DNA of 64,000 bases from Streptomyces sp. B21-105 (lineage in GTDB: Bacteria; Actinomycetota; Actinomycetes; Streptomycetales; Streptomycetaceae), in assembly GCF_036898465.1 (NCBI RefSeq), contig NZ_JARUMJ010000001.1, forward strand, positions 2,170,001 through 2,234,000, read 5' to 3'. The position numbers and the translations under genes are program-made. Below are positions 1 to 7,545 of this stretch, one piece after another (position 1 is the stretch's first letter; each line of letters opens with the position of its first letter). The notes under the pieces were generated by a model that did not search any database, was not told where the DNA came from, and was given only the letters and a program-made list of their open reading frames with translations.

Positions 1-10
1 TCTTGATCAT
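1..10 (-). CDS. chpH: Start of a chaplin H-like gene, cut by the window edge
   Basis: Only the start codon, two further codons and one base are inside the window. Reading leftward they give Met-Ile-Lys, preceded by a strong AGGAGG ribosome site at 15-20 with ideal spacing. Chaplin H proteins begin MIKK, and in S. coelicolor chpH lies near an M20-type peptidase and the gluconate genes, as here. The assignment is therefore inference from three residues, the ribosome site and remembered neighbourhood. A chaplin would be a secreted amyloid-forming protein coating aerial hyphae. Confidence 0.45.
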
Positions 11-59
11 TATTCCTCCTTGTAGGCAAAGCGACCCCAAGCAGCGGATCGCATCACCA

Positions 60-87
60 GTAACGAGGCGGAATTAGTGGGGCTACG
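60..87 (-). promoter_or_regulatory. Candidate BldN-type ECF promoter for the chaplin-like gene
   Basis: On the minus strand CGTAGC (87 to 82) and CGTTAC (65 to 60) are separated by exactly 16 bases. This resembles my recollection of the BldN consensus, roughly CGTAAC-N16-CGTTGA. Transcription would start about 50 bases before the start codon at position 10. BldN drives chaplin genes, which fits the proposed gene. Confidence 0.4.
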
Positions 88-146
88 CGCTTATCGGCGC
101 ATTCACTCTTCCCAGTCACCTCCGCACAGGCGGCCGATTTCCCGCG

Positions 147-171
147 CCGGGTGAAATCTCGTTTCACCCGG
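147..171 (-). terminator. Hairpin terminator after the M20 peptidase gene
   Basis: CCGGGTGAAA (147-156) and TTTCACCCGG (162-171) form a perfect 10-bp stem with a 5-base loop, starting 5 bases past the peptidase stop codon. There is no long U tract, as is usual in Streptomyces. Confidence 0.7.
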
Positions 172-175
172 ACAT

Positions 176-1504
176 TCAGGACGCGTCGATGAAGCGGTCG
201 AGCACCCGCACCCCGAAGCGCAGTCCGTCCACCGGGACCCGCTCGTCCACACCGTGGAACATGCCGGCGAAGTCGAGCTCCGGGGGCAGCTTGAGCGGGG
301 CGAAGCCGAACCCGCGGATGCCGAGGTCGTCGAAGGACTTGGCGTCGGTGCCGCCGGACAGCATGTAGGGGACGGCCCTGGCGGTCGGGTCCTCGGCGAG
401 CAGCGCGGACTGCATGGCCTCGACCAGCGCCCCGTCGAAGGACGTCTCCAGGGCCTTGTCGGAGTGCACGTCCTCGCGGCGCACCTTCGGGCCGAGGATC
501 CGGTCCAGGTCGGCGAGGAACTCGTCCTCGTACCCCGGCAGGAACCGGCCGTCGACGTGCGCGGTGGCCTCCCCCGGGATGACGTTGACCTTGTAGCCGG
601 CGCCTAGCTGGGTGGGGTTGGCGGTGTTGCTGAGCGTCGCGCCGATCAGTTTGGCGATGCCGCCGAGCCGGGCCAGGGTGGCCTGCATGTCCTCGGGGTC
701 CAGCGGGGTGCCCAGCGCGTCGCCGAGTTCGTCGAGGAAGGCCCGGGTCGTCTTGGTGACCCGTACCGGGAAGGTGTGCCGGCCGAGCCGGGCGACGGCC
801 TCGGACAGCTCGGTGATGGCGTTGTCCCGGTGGATCATCGAGCCGTGTCCGGCGGTGCCGGCCACGGTCAGCTTCATCCAGTGCATGCCCTTCTCGGCCG
901 TCTGGACGAGGTAGAGCCGCCGTTCCTCGCTCACGGTGAACGAGAACCCGCCCACCTCGCTGATCCCCTCGGTGACGCCCTCGAACAGGTCGGGGTGGCG
1001 GTCGACGAGGTGCCGGGCGCCGTACGTGCCGCCGGCCTCCTCGTCGGCGAGGAACGCGAGCACGATGTCGCGGGGCGGCCGCCGCCCGGAGCGCAGCCGG
1101 TCGCGGACGACCGCCAGCGTCATGGCGTCCATGTCCTTCATGTCGACCGCGCCCCGGCCCCACACGCATCCGTCGGCGACCTCGCCGGAGAAGGGGTGGT
1201 GGGTCCAGTCGGCGGCGTTGGCCGGGACGACGTCCAGGTGGCCGTGGATGAGCAGTGCGGGCCTGGAGGGGTCCTCGCCCTCGATCCGGGCCACGGTGGA
1301 GGCGCGGCCGGGGTGCGACTCGAAGATCTTGGGCTCGAGGCCCACCTCGGCGAGCTTCTCCGCGACCCACTCGGCCGCCTTGCGCTCACCGGGGCCCGAG
1401 TGGTCGCCGTAGTTGCTGGTGTCGATCCGGATCAGGTCGCGGCAGAGGTCCACGACCTCGTCCTCACCGGTGACGTTCCTGGCTTGGTCGTCCGTCGCGC
1501 TCAC
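176..1504 (-). CDS. M20-family zinc metallopeptidase (dipeptidase/deacylase type)
   Basis: This is a cytosolic di-zinc hydrolase of the M20/ArgE/DapE/CPG2 class, 442 residues, the usual length. The metal and catalytic motifs are visible: HGHLDVVPA (His and Asp ligand region), the second Asp in DMKDMDA, and the Glu-Glu pair in ADEEAGG. A dimerisation domain sits in the middle and a late metal His near the C-terminus (FHGVDERV). The GTG start at 1504 is preferred over an upstream ATG at 1570 because GGGAGGAA lies 6 bases before it. Substrate cannot be read from sequence; peptides or N-acyl amino acids are likely. It is transcribed toward the chaplin-like gene and ends in its own hairpin. Confidence 0.9.
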   Translation of the reverse strand: MSATDDQARNVTGEDEVVDLCRDLIRIDTSNYGDHSGPGERKAAEWVAEKLAEVGLEPKIFESHPGRASTVARIEGEDPSRPALLIHGHLDVVPANAADWTHHPFSGEVADGCVWGRGAVDMKDMDAMTLAVVRDRLRSGRRPPRDIVLAFLADEEAGGTYGARHLVDRHPDLFEGVTEGISEVGGFSFTVSEERRLYLVQTAEKGMHWMKLTVAGTAGHGSMIHRDNAITELSEAVARLGRHTFPVRVTKTTRAFLDELGDALGTPLDPEDMQATLARLGGIAKLIGATLSNTANPTQLGAGYKVNVIPGEATAHVDGRFLPGYEDEFLADLDRILGPKVRREDVHSDKALETSFDGALVEAMQSALLAEDPTARAVPYMLSGGTDAKSFDDLGIRGFGFAPLKLPPELDFAGMFHGVDERVPVDGLRFGVRVLDRFIDAS

Positions 1505-1716
1505 GCTGCTTCCTCCCGCTGTCACTGCTGGGTCCTGCTCATCCTCCCCCGCCTGCGGGTCCGTGCCCAAGACCGGTCCCGGCCCGTCACGCGCCGTTCA
1601 CGCGGGCACGTCCGCGGCCGTCCGCGGCCGTCCGCCGGCGGTGATCGGGGCACCCCGGAAAGCCTGGTAATGTTTACGACGTCGCCGCGAGGGAAACCGC
1701 GCACGACAGACACCTT

Positions 1717-1801
1717 GTCCGGGTGGCGGAATGGCAGACGCGCTAGCTTGAGGTGCTAGTGCCCTTTATCGGGCGTGGGGGTTCAAGTCCCCCCTCGGAC
1801 A
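1717..1801 (+). tRNA. tRNA-Leu (GAG anticodon)
   Basis: The 85-nt sequence folds as a class II tRNA. The acceptor stem pairs GTCCGGG with CTCGGAC, with A73 at 1801. The anticodon stem is CTAGC/GCTAG around the loop TTGAGGT, giving anticodon GAG. There is a long variable arm, and the T arm contains GGTTCAAGTCC. CCA is not encoded. It reads CUC and CUU, the former a major Leu codon here. An accessory gene patch begins directly after its 3' end. Confidence 0.97.
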
Positions 1802-1837
1802 CAGCAGGGACGTTCACGAGATCGCCCCGAAGCGTTC

Positions 1838-1878
1838 ACGAATTACCGGTCGAGTCATGTGACTCACCGGTAATTCGT
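1838..1878. terminator. Near-perfect 19-bp hairpin downstream of tRNA-Leu
   Basis: ACGAATTACCGGT (1838-1850) pairs with ACCGGTAATTCGT (1866-1878), and the inner GAGTCA pairs with TGACTC around a TG loop. Only C1851 is unpaired. It could end tRNA transcription. The 9-base word CGTTCACGA occurs at 1811 and again at 1833, at the foot of the stem. Confidence 0.6.
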
Positions 1879-1969
1879 CGTTTCTGGGGCCTCGAGCCTC
1901 GTGATCGGCTCGATGAGGAGGTGAGGCGGTGGCGGTCCAGGTACTGCACCTCTCACCTGCGGAAACAGG

Positions 1970-2018
1970 ACATGCCTGCGCCACGGCTGGTAGCCGTGGC
2001 GCAGGCATGTGGGGTTTT
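1970..2018 (+). terminator. Perfect 19-bp hairpin followed by GGGGTTTT
   Basis: Bases 1970-1988 are the exact reverse complement of 1992-2010, leaving a 3-base GGT loop. GGGGTTTT follows. This is a very strong intrinsic terminator for plus-strand transcripts. No other gene is visible between the tRNA and this hairpin. Confidence 0.75.
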
Positions 2019-2322
2019 CAGGGGGCGGAGCGCGGCGGAGGTGTATCACTCGCGTGGCGGAGGCTCGACTGCTCGGTCGGAAGCGTCGCGCCAATGGCGG
2101 GTCGGAGGGCTCACCGGGTGGGGTTGCGGCGCTCTGCGTGCTGGCTTTGCGGGGCTGGATCCGGACGCAGTGACTGATCGCTGTCGGACCCCAGGTCCTC
2201 CGTGCGGGGCGGGTGGCGGACGCCGGTAGGCGGGGGGCCGGTAGGCGGGGGGCCGGTACGGAAGGGGGACGCCGGGAAGAGGGAGCGTCCCCGGCTGCCC
2301 ACCTCGACCACACTCGCCCTGT
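2011..2322. other. Gene-free stretch
   Basis: I see no convincing coding region here. The only structure is a 15-bp tandem repeat, CCGGTAGGCGGGGGG, at 2223-2237 and 2238-2252, followed by a partial third copy. It lies about 70 bases before the toxin-antitoxin operator. Confidence 0.6.
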
Positions 2323-2340
2323 CGTCATACGCGTATTACG
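2323..2340. promoter_or_regulatory. Candidate autoregulatory operator of the antitoxin-toxin pair
   Basis: An 18-bp imperfect palindrome with the perfect core ATACGCGTAT (2327-2336), flanked by CGT and ACG, lies 9 bases before the antitoxin start. It probably overlaps the promoter or transcription start. Ribbon-helix-helix antitoxins usually bind such palindromes in their own promoters. Confidence 0.5.
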
Positions 2341-2348
2341 ATGCCTTC

Positions 2349-2678
2349 GTGGCAAAGACGCGCATCACCATCAGCTTGGAGCAGGACCAGGCCGAACGCA
2401 TCAGGCAGCACGCGGAGCGGGCGGGCATGGACGTCTCGGCCTACCTGGTGCATGCCGCAACGCGCCAGATGGCCGAGAGTGATGCCATAGAGGAACAGTT
2501 CGCCGAGGTGGACGCACTCATCGCCCGCGCGGAGCGGGCAGCGGACGGACTGCCCGCCGAACCCGCCCCGGAACCGGCCGCGGAACTGACTGAGCAGGAA
2601 CGCCGCGAGGTCGAGGAGGCCCTGGGCCTCGTCCACGGCCGGGACCAGCAGGGCCGCCGTCCGGGACACGCCGCGTGA
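2349..2678 (+). CDS. Ribbon-helix-helix antitoxin-like protein (VapB type)
   Basis: 109 residues from the GTG start. The N-terminal part (AKTRITISLEQ, then an amphipathic helix and MDVSAYL) fits a ribbon-helix-helix DNA-binding fold: one beta strand for operator contact and two helices. The C-terminal half is acidic and Ala/Pro/Glu rich, as expected for a flexible toxin-neutralising tail. The GTG was chosen because the ITISL strand then starts at residue 5. Upstream in-frame codons would add a low-complexity leader across the 15-bp repeats and the operator. The gene overlaps the PIN-domain gene by 4 bases, suggesting translational coupling. The family name is inference. Confidence 0.7.
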   Translation: MAKTRITISLEQDQAERIRQHAERAGMDVSAYLVHAATRQMAESDAIEEQFAEVDALIARAERAADGLPAEPAPEPAAELTEQERREVEEALGLVHGRDQQGRRPGHAA

Positions 2679-3160
2679 GCGCACGGGTGCCGGTCTACGA
2701 CACGGGCATGCTCATCGCACTCGCCGACCGCAAGGCGAAGGCGGTGGCTCTCCACGAGGGACTGCGCGCGGTCCCGCACCGGGCGCTGGTGCTCGGACCG
2801 GTCCTCGCCCAGGTGTGGCGCCCCCAGCCGGCGCTGGTGCACGCGCTGTCCGGCGTCCTGAAGGACTGCGTGGTCCCTCAGGCCCGTACGTCCGAGCCGT
2901 CCATGCGTGAGACGAAGGCGGGCCGGCCGGAGTGTCTGGCCTGCGCGACGGGTCCGGACCTCACGGACTGGCGGCGCATCGGCACCGCTCTGGGGCAGGC
3001 GCCCCTGCCGGCGAAGAAGCGGCCGGACGCGGTGGACGCCTGGGTGGCGCTGGCAGCGGCCCGACACGGCAGCGCGGTCATCTTCACCACCGACCCGGGG
3101 GACATCCACGCCTACCTGACGGTCCTCGCGCCGACGGACGTGCACGTGGTCGCTGTCTGA
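2675..3160 (+). CDS. PIN-domain ribonuclease toxin (VapC-like)
   Basis: 161 residues, starting at a GTG inside the antitoxin stop (GTGA overlap). PIN-domain acidic positions are visible: Asp9 in VYDTGML, Asp118 and Asp121 in PDAVDAWVA, and Asp140 in TTDPGDI. The position that is usually Glu (AEV) reads Gln46 in LAQVWR, a substitution I also recall in actinobacterial relatives. The middle part (residues 70-110) is poorly conserved and has two Cys. It would cleave RNA, probably a tRNA or rRNA site, when free of the antitoxin. Confidence 0.72.
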   Translation: MSARVPVYDTGMLIALADRKAKAVALHEGLRAVPHRALVLGPVLAQVWRPQPALVHALSGVLKDCVVPQARTSEPSMRETKAGRPECLACATGPDLTDWRRIGTALGQAPLPAKKRPDAVDAWVALAAARHGSAVIFTTDPGDIHAYLTVLAPTDVHVVAV

Positions 3161-3279
3161 TGGCCGAGAGTTACGCCCCGTCCCGTCCAGATGGCCGCAC
3201 AGGGCGGTGCACGGGCTCCGGCGGCAGGAGCGGGGCGCGGCCCTGCGCAGGCTTACTCCGCGAGCGGGTGCCGAGGCGA

Positions 3280-4041
3280 TCAGCCGGCAACGGCAACGGC
3301 CGTCCAGTGCCACGGCCTCCCCCCGCGCCGACCGCTGAACTCGCCGAGGGTCCTCCACCCGCTTCGCCATTTACCACGGCCGTGGTACTTGGCACGGCAG
3401 GAGCAGGTACACAGAAAGCCCTGGGCATTCCGGCAGGACGAGTTGCACCTTTCGCGCGGGTTGTACTCACGGCCGATGAGGACGCTCGGGTACCTGCGGA
3501 GCAGCTCCCGGCTTATGTGGGGGAAGTGAGAGCTGGCAACCGTCCAACACTCCTCGTGGCCGTCCCACCGGAATGATCGATCGCTTCCGACCCAGCCGGA
3601 GAGTTTCCGTTCGTGCTCCCACATCGTGTGAGCCGGGAACCAGACACTGAACCACCCGTTGGCGGGCAAGCCGATTGTCGGCAGGTGCTCACCCCGATAA
3701 TTCGGCAGCCACTCAGGGGGCTTGAGGTACTCGGTTGTCTTCCGTCGGTCACGCCTGCGTCCTTCGCCCCCACCCGCAATCCGCCGGCTACGCCGAGGCC
3801 CGGGCCCCCACTCGACCGACACGAGTGCGGCGAGCTGACCGGAGGCGTGGCAGGGGAAACGACTTACCGGCCTTTCATGGGCGACCACGCGGCCGTCCTG
3901 GTCGACCTCGATGGAGTTGCGGCACTTCACACACGTGCGATTGAACTCTCCGCCGCCCACAAGCACCCCCTTGGTTGCGCCGAGGGTCAGCCAGGCGAGT
4001 TCTCGGACTTCGGCGGTGCGCTGTGCGTCAGCCATGGCCAC
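3280..4041 (-). CDS. Unknown Cys-rich protein, possible zinc binder
   Basis: I do not recognise this 253-residue protein. It has a CVKC pair near residue 37 and a dense Cys cluster near residues 204-221 (CNSSCRNAQGFLCTCSCR) followed by AKYHG. The middle is rich in Trp, Phe and Tyr. The Cys pattern suggests one or two structural zinc sites. A second ATG two codons in (4035) is an alternative start. The beginning overlaps the EcsC gene by 55 bases in another frame on the same strand, so the two are probably co-transcribed. Composition is less biased than in the core genes, consistent with accessory DNA. Confidence 0.6.
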   Translation of the reverse strand: MAMADAQRTAEVRELAWLTLGATKGVLVGGGEFNRTCVKCRNSIEVDQDGRVVAHERPVSRFPCHASGQLAALVSVEWGPGPRRSRRIAGGGEGRRRDRRKTTEYLKPPEWLPNYRGEHLPTIGLPANGWFSVWFPAHTMWEHERKLSGWVGSDRSFRWDGHEECWTVASSHFPHISRELLRRYPSVLIGREYNPRERCNSSCRNAQGFLCTCSCRAKYHGRGKWRSGWRTLGEFSGRRGGRPWHWTAVAVAG

Positions 4042-4718
4042 GACGTCGGGGGCGGGCCAAAGGCGCGACGACCGGCCCTCACAGCCAGAGTGGCGAGGGC
4101 AGCGTTGGCGCCACCACCGATCACAGCGCCGATACCGAACGGTGCCACTCGACCGAGAACGATGATTCCCTGCTTGGTCCCGTACTTCGTGATGAAGTTC
4201 TTCCCCAATATCTTGTTGATCTGACGCAACGTCTCGACGGGCACCTTGGCGACAACCTGACGTCCCCAGTGTTGCCCCGTACGCTCGGCGACCTTGGTGA
4301 TGGTGGCGGAACCGGAACCGCCGAGCATGATTCCCATCACGATCGTCCGGCGGCGCTCGACCTCGTCGATGGGGACTCCGTGGACTTCGGCGAGCGAGAG
4401 CGCGAAGAGGGCGCTCAGCTCAAGAGACGAGAGAGCCTCGCCTGCCGACAGTGCCAGTGCGACTCCCGTGCCGACGCCGGGCGCGGCTGCAACTCCTCCC
4501 ACTGCGGCACCCGTCCCGGTCAAGGCGCTGACGTACATCCGCTCCAGGTTGCGGATCACCTGTGCCGGTGTCGCCTCCGGGTTCCGCTGGCGGGCCCGGG
4601 CGATGTTCTTGCGCACCAGTACGCTCTGGCTGTCGATGGCCTTGTCCAGGAGGTCGAGGACTCGCTGCCCACGTCCGTCTTCTGCCGGAACCGGTCCATC
4701 GTGGGCGCCTGTTGTCAT
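3987..4718 (-). CDS. EcsC-family protein
   Basis: 243 residues. The C-terminal half carries the EcsC signature: a hydrophilic helix (TLRQINKILGKNFITKYGTK), then a hydrophobic hairpin (LGRVAPFGIGAVIGGGAN) and an Ala-rich helix ending RRAFGPPP. A Gly/Ala-rich hydrophobic segment lies at about residues 66-92. The biochemical function of EcsC domains is not established; membrane association is likely. The ATG at 4718 is preceded by an AAGG-type ribosome site. Its 3' end overlaps the Cys-rich gene. Confidence 0.78.
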   Translation of the reverse strand: MTTGAHDGPVPAEDGRGQRVLDLLDKAIDSQSVLVRKNIARARQRNPEATPAQVIRNLERMYVSALTGTGAAVGGVAAAPGVGTGVALALSAGEALSSLELSALFALSLAEVHGVPIDEVERRRTIVMGIMLGGSGSATITKVAERTGQHWGRQVVAKVPVETLRQINKILGKNFITKYGTKQGIIVLGRVAPFGIGAVIGGGANAALATLAVRAGRRAFGPPPTSWPWLTHSAPPKSENSPG

Positions 4719-4754
4719 ACCTTGAACTCCTTAGGTCGTTAGGCCCCAAGTCTC

Positions 4755-4910
4755 CCACTCAGGCTGCCAGTTCTGGAGCGTTTCCCCGACAGCTCCTACC
4801 TGTCCAGGCTCGGAGCCGTTGCGGTCCGCCCCATCGACTGCGAGATCACCGTCGGCACCTCCCAGGGGCGCCGCACCGGCGTGCACACCGTCTCGTCACG
4901 ACCCTGACCG
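4755..4910 (+). pseudogene. IS4-type transposase fragment, frameshifted
   Basis: The plus strand encodes LPVLERFPDSSYLSRLG, then AVRPIDCEITV. This matches the pattern I know from actinobacterial IS4-family DDE transposases (LPVL..LpDGSYLS, then R(V/A)I). The familiar continuation RLVTTLT appears at 4891-4911, but shifted by two bases, after which the reading frame dies. No start, inverted repeats or DDE triad remain. I read it as a scrap of an old insertion, supporting transfer into this patch. Confidence 0.5.
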
Positions 4911-5408
4911 CCTCCCCCCACGCCCCAGCCATCGCGGTTGGAGCCGCCCGGTGTGGGTGTCCGGGTCGGGGGTCTCGAGGGTGCATTCGGCCCAGACCGT
5001 CTTGCCGCCGGGCGGGTACGGCTCGACGCCCCAGCGGTCGGCGAGGGCGGTGACCAGGAGCAGGCCGCGGCCGGACTCGGCGTTCAGGGGCGTTCCGCGA
5101 TCCGCAGGCGGCGACGGGATGCGCTCGCCCCGGGCGTCGGTGACGGCGATGCGGAGCAAGCCGGCCGCCGTGTCGAGGGTGAGGGTGAGCCGGAAGTCGC
5201 GGCTGCCAACACGACCGTGCAGGGCGGCGTTGGAGGCGAGTTCGGCCACGATCTGCTCGGCGCGCTCGGTGACGCTGGGTGACACCGGCCACGTGCGGAG
5301 CTGCTCGCAGGCGAGGAGACGGGCGAGCCGGGCTCCGCGGCGGGTGGACGACAGGAGCTGGGCGAACGTGTGTACGGTGGAGGAGAGTTGGGGTGTGGTT
5401 GCGCTCAT
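4896..5408 (-). CDS. Anti-sigma-factor-type ATP-binding protein (HATPase_c, RsbW-like)
   Basis: 170 residues with the GHKL fold motifs of serine-kinase anti-sigma factors: N box ELASNAALHG (about residues 56-65), G1 box VTDARGE (about 89-95) and G2 box GRGLLLV (about 113-119). Streptomyces encode many copies next to XRE/DUF5753 and DUF397 genes, as here. The gene is divergent from such a pair across a perfect inverted repeat. It probably controls a sigma factor or partner regulator, but the partner is not encoded here. The reverse strand of the transposase fragment overlaps its 3' end slightly. Confidence 0.85.
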   Translation of the reverse strand: MSATTPQLSSTVHTFAQLLSSTRRGARLARLLACEQLRTWPVSPSVTERAEQIVAELASNAALHGRVGSRDFRLTLTLDTAAGLLRIAVTDARGERIPSPPADRGTPLNAESGRGLLLVTALADRWGVEPYPPGGKTVWAECTLETPDPDTHTGRLQPRWLGRGGRRSGS

Positions 5409-5451
5409 GAGGCCACGGTGACGGGTGCGCGGGGCGCGTTCCAGAGGTGAG

Positions 5452-5478
5452 GTCCGTACGTTACGTCAGCGTACGGAC
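5452..5478. promoter_or_regulatory. Perfect 9-bp inverted repeat between divergent regulators
   Basis: GTCCGTACG (5452-5460) and CGTACGGAC (5470-5478) are exact inverse copies separated by 9 bases. They sit 44 bases from the ATPase start and about 100 from the XRE gene start. The symmetry suggests a dimeric repressor site, most simply for the XRE protein itself. Confidence 0.55.
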
Positions 5479-5575
5479 ACATTCCGTGGACGGTACGAAG
5501 GTTCATGCGTCACGCTGAGTGTCGTCGACTGTGGGACGGCGAACAGCGCGGGTACGGAACCGGAGGTGGCCGCGG

Positions 5576-6448
5576 ATGATCGACGGCGGTGTGGTGGACG
5601 ACGAACACGTGTCGTGCGGCGAGGCGGACCGGGAGCCCGATCCCTCGGACAGCCTGCGGACGTTCGGGGCGGTCATGCAGGCACTGCGCGAGCACGCGGG
5701 GTACAGCAGAACCGAGTTCGCGAACCTGGTCAGCTTCTCCAAGCACACGGTGGAGTCCGTGGAGTTGGGGCGTCGGATGCCCGACGTGGCGTTGGTGGAG
5801 CGGTCAGAGGATGCACTGGGAAACACGGGGGCACTGCGGAAGGCGTCGAAGTACGTGACACGGGGACGCGGGGATGTGGGGCTCGCGGCGTGGTTCCGGC
5901 AGTGGGCTCGGCTGGAGCGGGTGGCGGTGAGTCTGTGCACGTACGAGTGTCGGCTGGTGCCGGGGTTGTTGCAGTCGGAGGGGTATGCGCGGGCGGTGTT
6001 CGAGGGGACCGTTCCGGTGGCTCCGGACAGCCTGCTGGAGGACTTCATGGCCCGACGGATGGAGCGTCAGCGGATGCTGTTCGAGCGGCCGACGACGCCG
6101 TTCAGCTTCATTGTCGAAGAACACGTCTTCCGGCGCAGGTTCGGGGATCCGGACCAGATGCGGGAGATGTTCGACCATGTGCTGGAGCTGAGCGCACCGC
6201 GGAACGTGACGCTCCAAGTCGTGCCGTTGGAGGCTGGGTTGCATGCCTGTCTGGATGGGCCGGTGCGGCTTTTGGAGACTCCCAGAGGGCAACGACTTGC
6301 GTACTCCGAGGGGCAGCAGAACGGCCGTCTGATCTCCGACGTGAAAGAGGTGAGCCTGCTCTGCCAGCGCTATGACACACTGCGCTCGCAGGCCCTGAAC
6401 GCCAAGGATTCGCGGGGTCTGCTGGAGCGACTCCGAGGAGAGCTATGA
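5576..6448 (+). CDS. XRE-family regulator with DUF5753 ligand domain
   Basis: 290 residues from the ATG at 5576, which has GGAGGT 7 bases upstream; an in-frame ATG at 5519 lacks this. An N-terminal helix-turn-helix (about residues 33-80: ALREHAGYSRTEFANLV, KHTVESVELGRRMPD) is followed by the DUF5753 region (about 110-280), including YECRLVPGLLQSEGYARAVF and LQVVPLEAGLHA. This architecture is typical of streptomycete pleiotropic regulators such as BldB/WhiJ-associated ones. The stop overlaps the DUF397 start in ATGA, so the two are translationally coupled. Confidence 0.9.
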   Translation: MIDGGVVDDEHVSCGEADREPDPSDSLRTFGAVMQALREHAGYSRTEFANLVSFSKHTVESVELGRRMPDVALVERSEDALGNTGALRKASKYVTRGRGDVGLAAWFRQWARLERVAVSLCTYECRLVPGLLQSEGYARAVFEGTVPVAPDSLLEDFMARRMERQRMLFERPTTPFSFIVEEHVFRRRFGDPDQMREMFDHVLELSAPRNVTLQVVPLEAGLHACLDGPVRLLETPRGQRLAYSEGQQNGRLISDVKEVSLLCQRYDTLRSQALNAKDSRGLLERLRGEL

Positions 6449-6633
6449 GCGCGAGGCCGGAACTGGCGTGGTTCAAGTCCAGCTACAGCGGCAGTCAGGG
6501 TGACGACTGCCTGGAGGTCGCCGTTACCATACAGGCCGTGTGCGTCCGGGACTCCAAGGACGTGACGCGCCCTCATTTCGCCGTCGGCCGCGAGGAGTGG
6601 TCACGGTTCGTGGGGTTCGCGACAGAGGTGTGA
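6445..6633 (+). CDS. DUF397 small protein
   Basis: 62 residues with the diagnostic opening WFKSSYSGSQGDDCLEVA and the later VRDSKD and W motifs. DUF397 proteins act as small partners of XRE/DUF5753 regulators, probably as antagonists, in WhiJ-like systems. The ATG overlaps the regulator stop by 4 bases. A strong hairpin follows about 70 bases downstream and closes the operon. Confidence 0.92.
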   Translation: MSARPELAWFKSSYSGSQGDDCLEVAVTIQAVCVRDSKDVTRPHFAVGREEWSRFVGFATEV

Positions 6634-6702
6634 GGGGCACAGGCGCCAACGACCGGTGACCGGTGTGGTGGTATTGCCCCCGGTCCCGCATCGCTCAGTG
6701 CT

Positions 6703-6732
6703 GGTGGGGGAGACCTTTGGGTCTCCCCCACC
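6703..6732. terminator. Perfect 13-bp hairpin after the DUF397 operon
   Basis: GGTGGGGGAGACC (6703-6715) and GGTCTCCCCCACC (6720-6732) are exact inverse copies around a TTTG loop. It is symmetric and can act on both strands. It separates the regulator operon from the decayed genes to the right. Confidence 0.75.
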
Positions 6733-6845
6733 GCAGTATGTAGCGTCAGCCGCACCCAGGTTCATCGATGACGTCACGGCCTCCCGGGCTGACCGGCATG
6801 GACTCCTCCGAGTAGATCGATGTGCGCGCGGCTTGTCGGACCAAC

Positions 6846-7545
6846 TCAGTTCTCTTCGAAACCCGTGTCCTCGAACTTCAACTGGGCGGCGTTCTCTCGG
6901 ACGGTACGTATCTGCTGTTCCGTGAATCCGTCGGGAGTGCTTGCGGCGATCTCGATACGGACCTCGAGCGTGACGCCGTCGGCGGCTTCGAGGTGCGCCA
7001 GGACCTCCTGCTGGATATTGGCGAAGTCGGCAGCGGGACGGTTGGGTTGAGGGCCTTGACACCCCAGAACCTGCGCATGACCTTCTTCGCCGGCGGAGTC
7101 GAGGGCTGAGAGCCGGGGCCCGGCGTAGGCATGACAGCACCGGGACTGGGAGACGGGCTGCTGCCTTCACCGCTATTGCTGCCGTCCGCAGGGGTGACCG
7201 GTTCGATCGGCGGGGTAGCCACAACCCGTGCGCGCTGGGCGACGGCTCGGGCCGGCTGGACGAGGAGCGTTTCGTCGGTGACGAAGCTGGGATCGGGCTT
7301 GTCGCCGTGGATCCAGAGGTTCTGGTACTCGTCGGTGGCTTCGTCGTAGCCGTCGGCGAGGGCGAAGGCGTCCTGCTGCCAGAGGAGGACGTCGGCAGCA
7401 CCGAGTACGGCCTGCTCGAGCACCTGCCTATGAGGAAGGCGCTTGAGGTAGGGACCCGTCCCGTCAACGACTTGAGGAGTTCGGGGTACGGCACCCATTC
7501 GTGCACCTCGCGCGACTCGCGGACGATTACGCTCTGCCTCACGAG
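6846..7545 (-). pseudogene. C-terminal remnant of a DUF499-type ATPase, frameshifted twice
   Basis: Reading leftward, three frame segments join into one protein end. The first is HEWVPYPELLKSLT; the second begins YLKRLPHRQVLEQAVLGAAD and runs to RRFWGVKALNP; the third begins NRPAADFANIQQEVLAHLEA and ends KFEDTGFEEN with a TGA at 6846-6848. The WGVKALNP region and the LKFEDTGFE ending match my recollection of DUF499 AAA+ proteins, which often sit beside DUF1156 methylases in defence clusters. The N-terminal ATPase is absent. A single-base shift after AACCCA joins segments two and three. Confidence 0.6.

Noticed and set aside
1753..2229. An open frame starting inside tRNA-Leu
   Set aside because: It overlaps the tRNA and both perfect hairpins and has no recognisable protein features.
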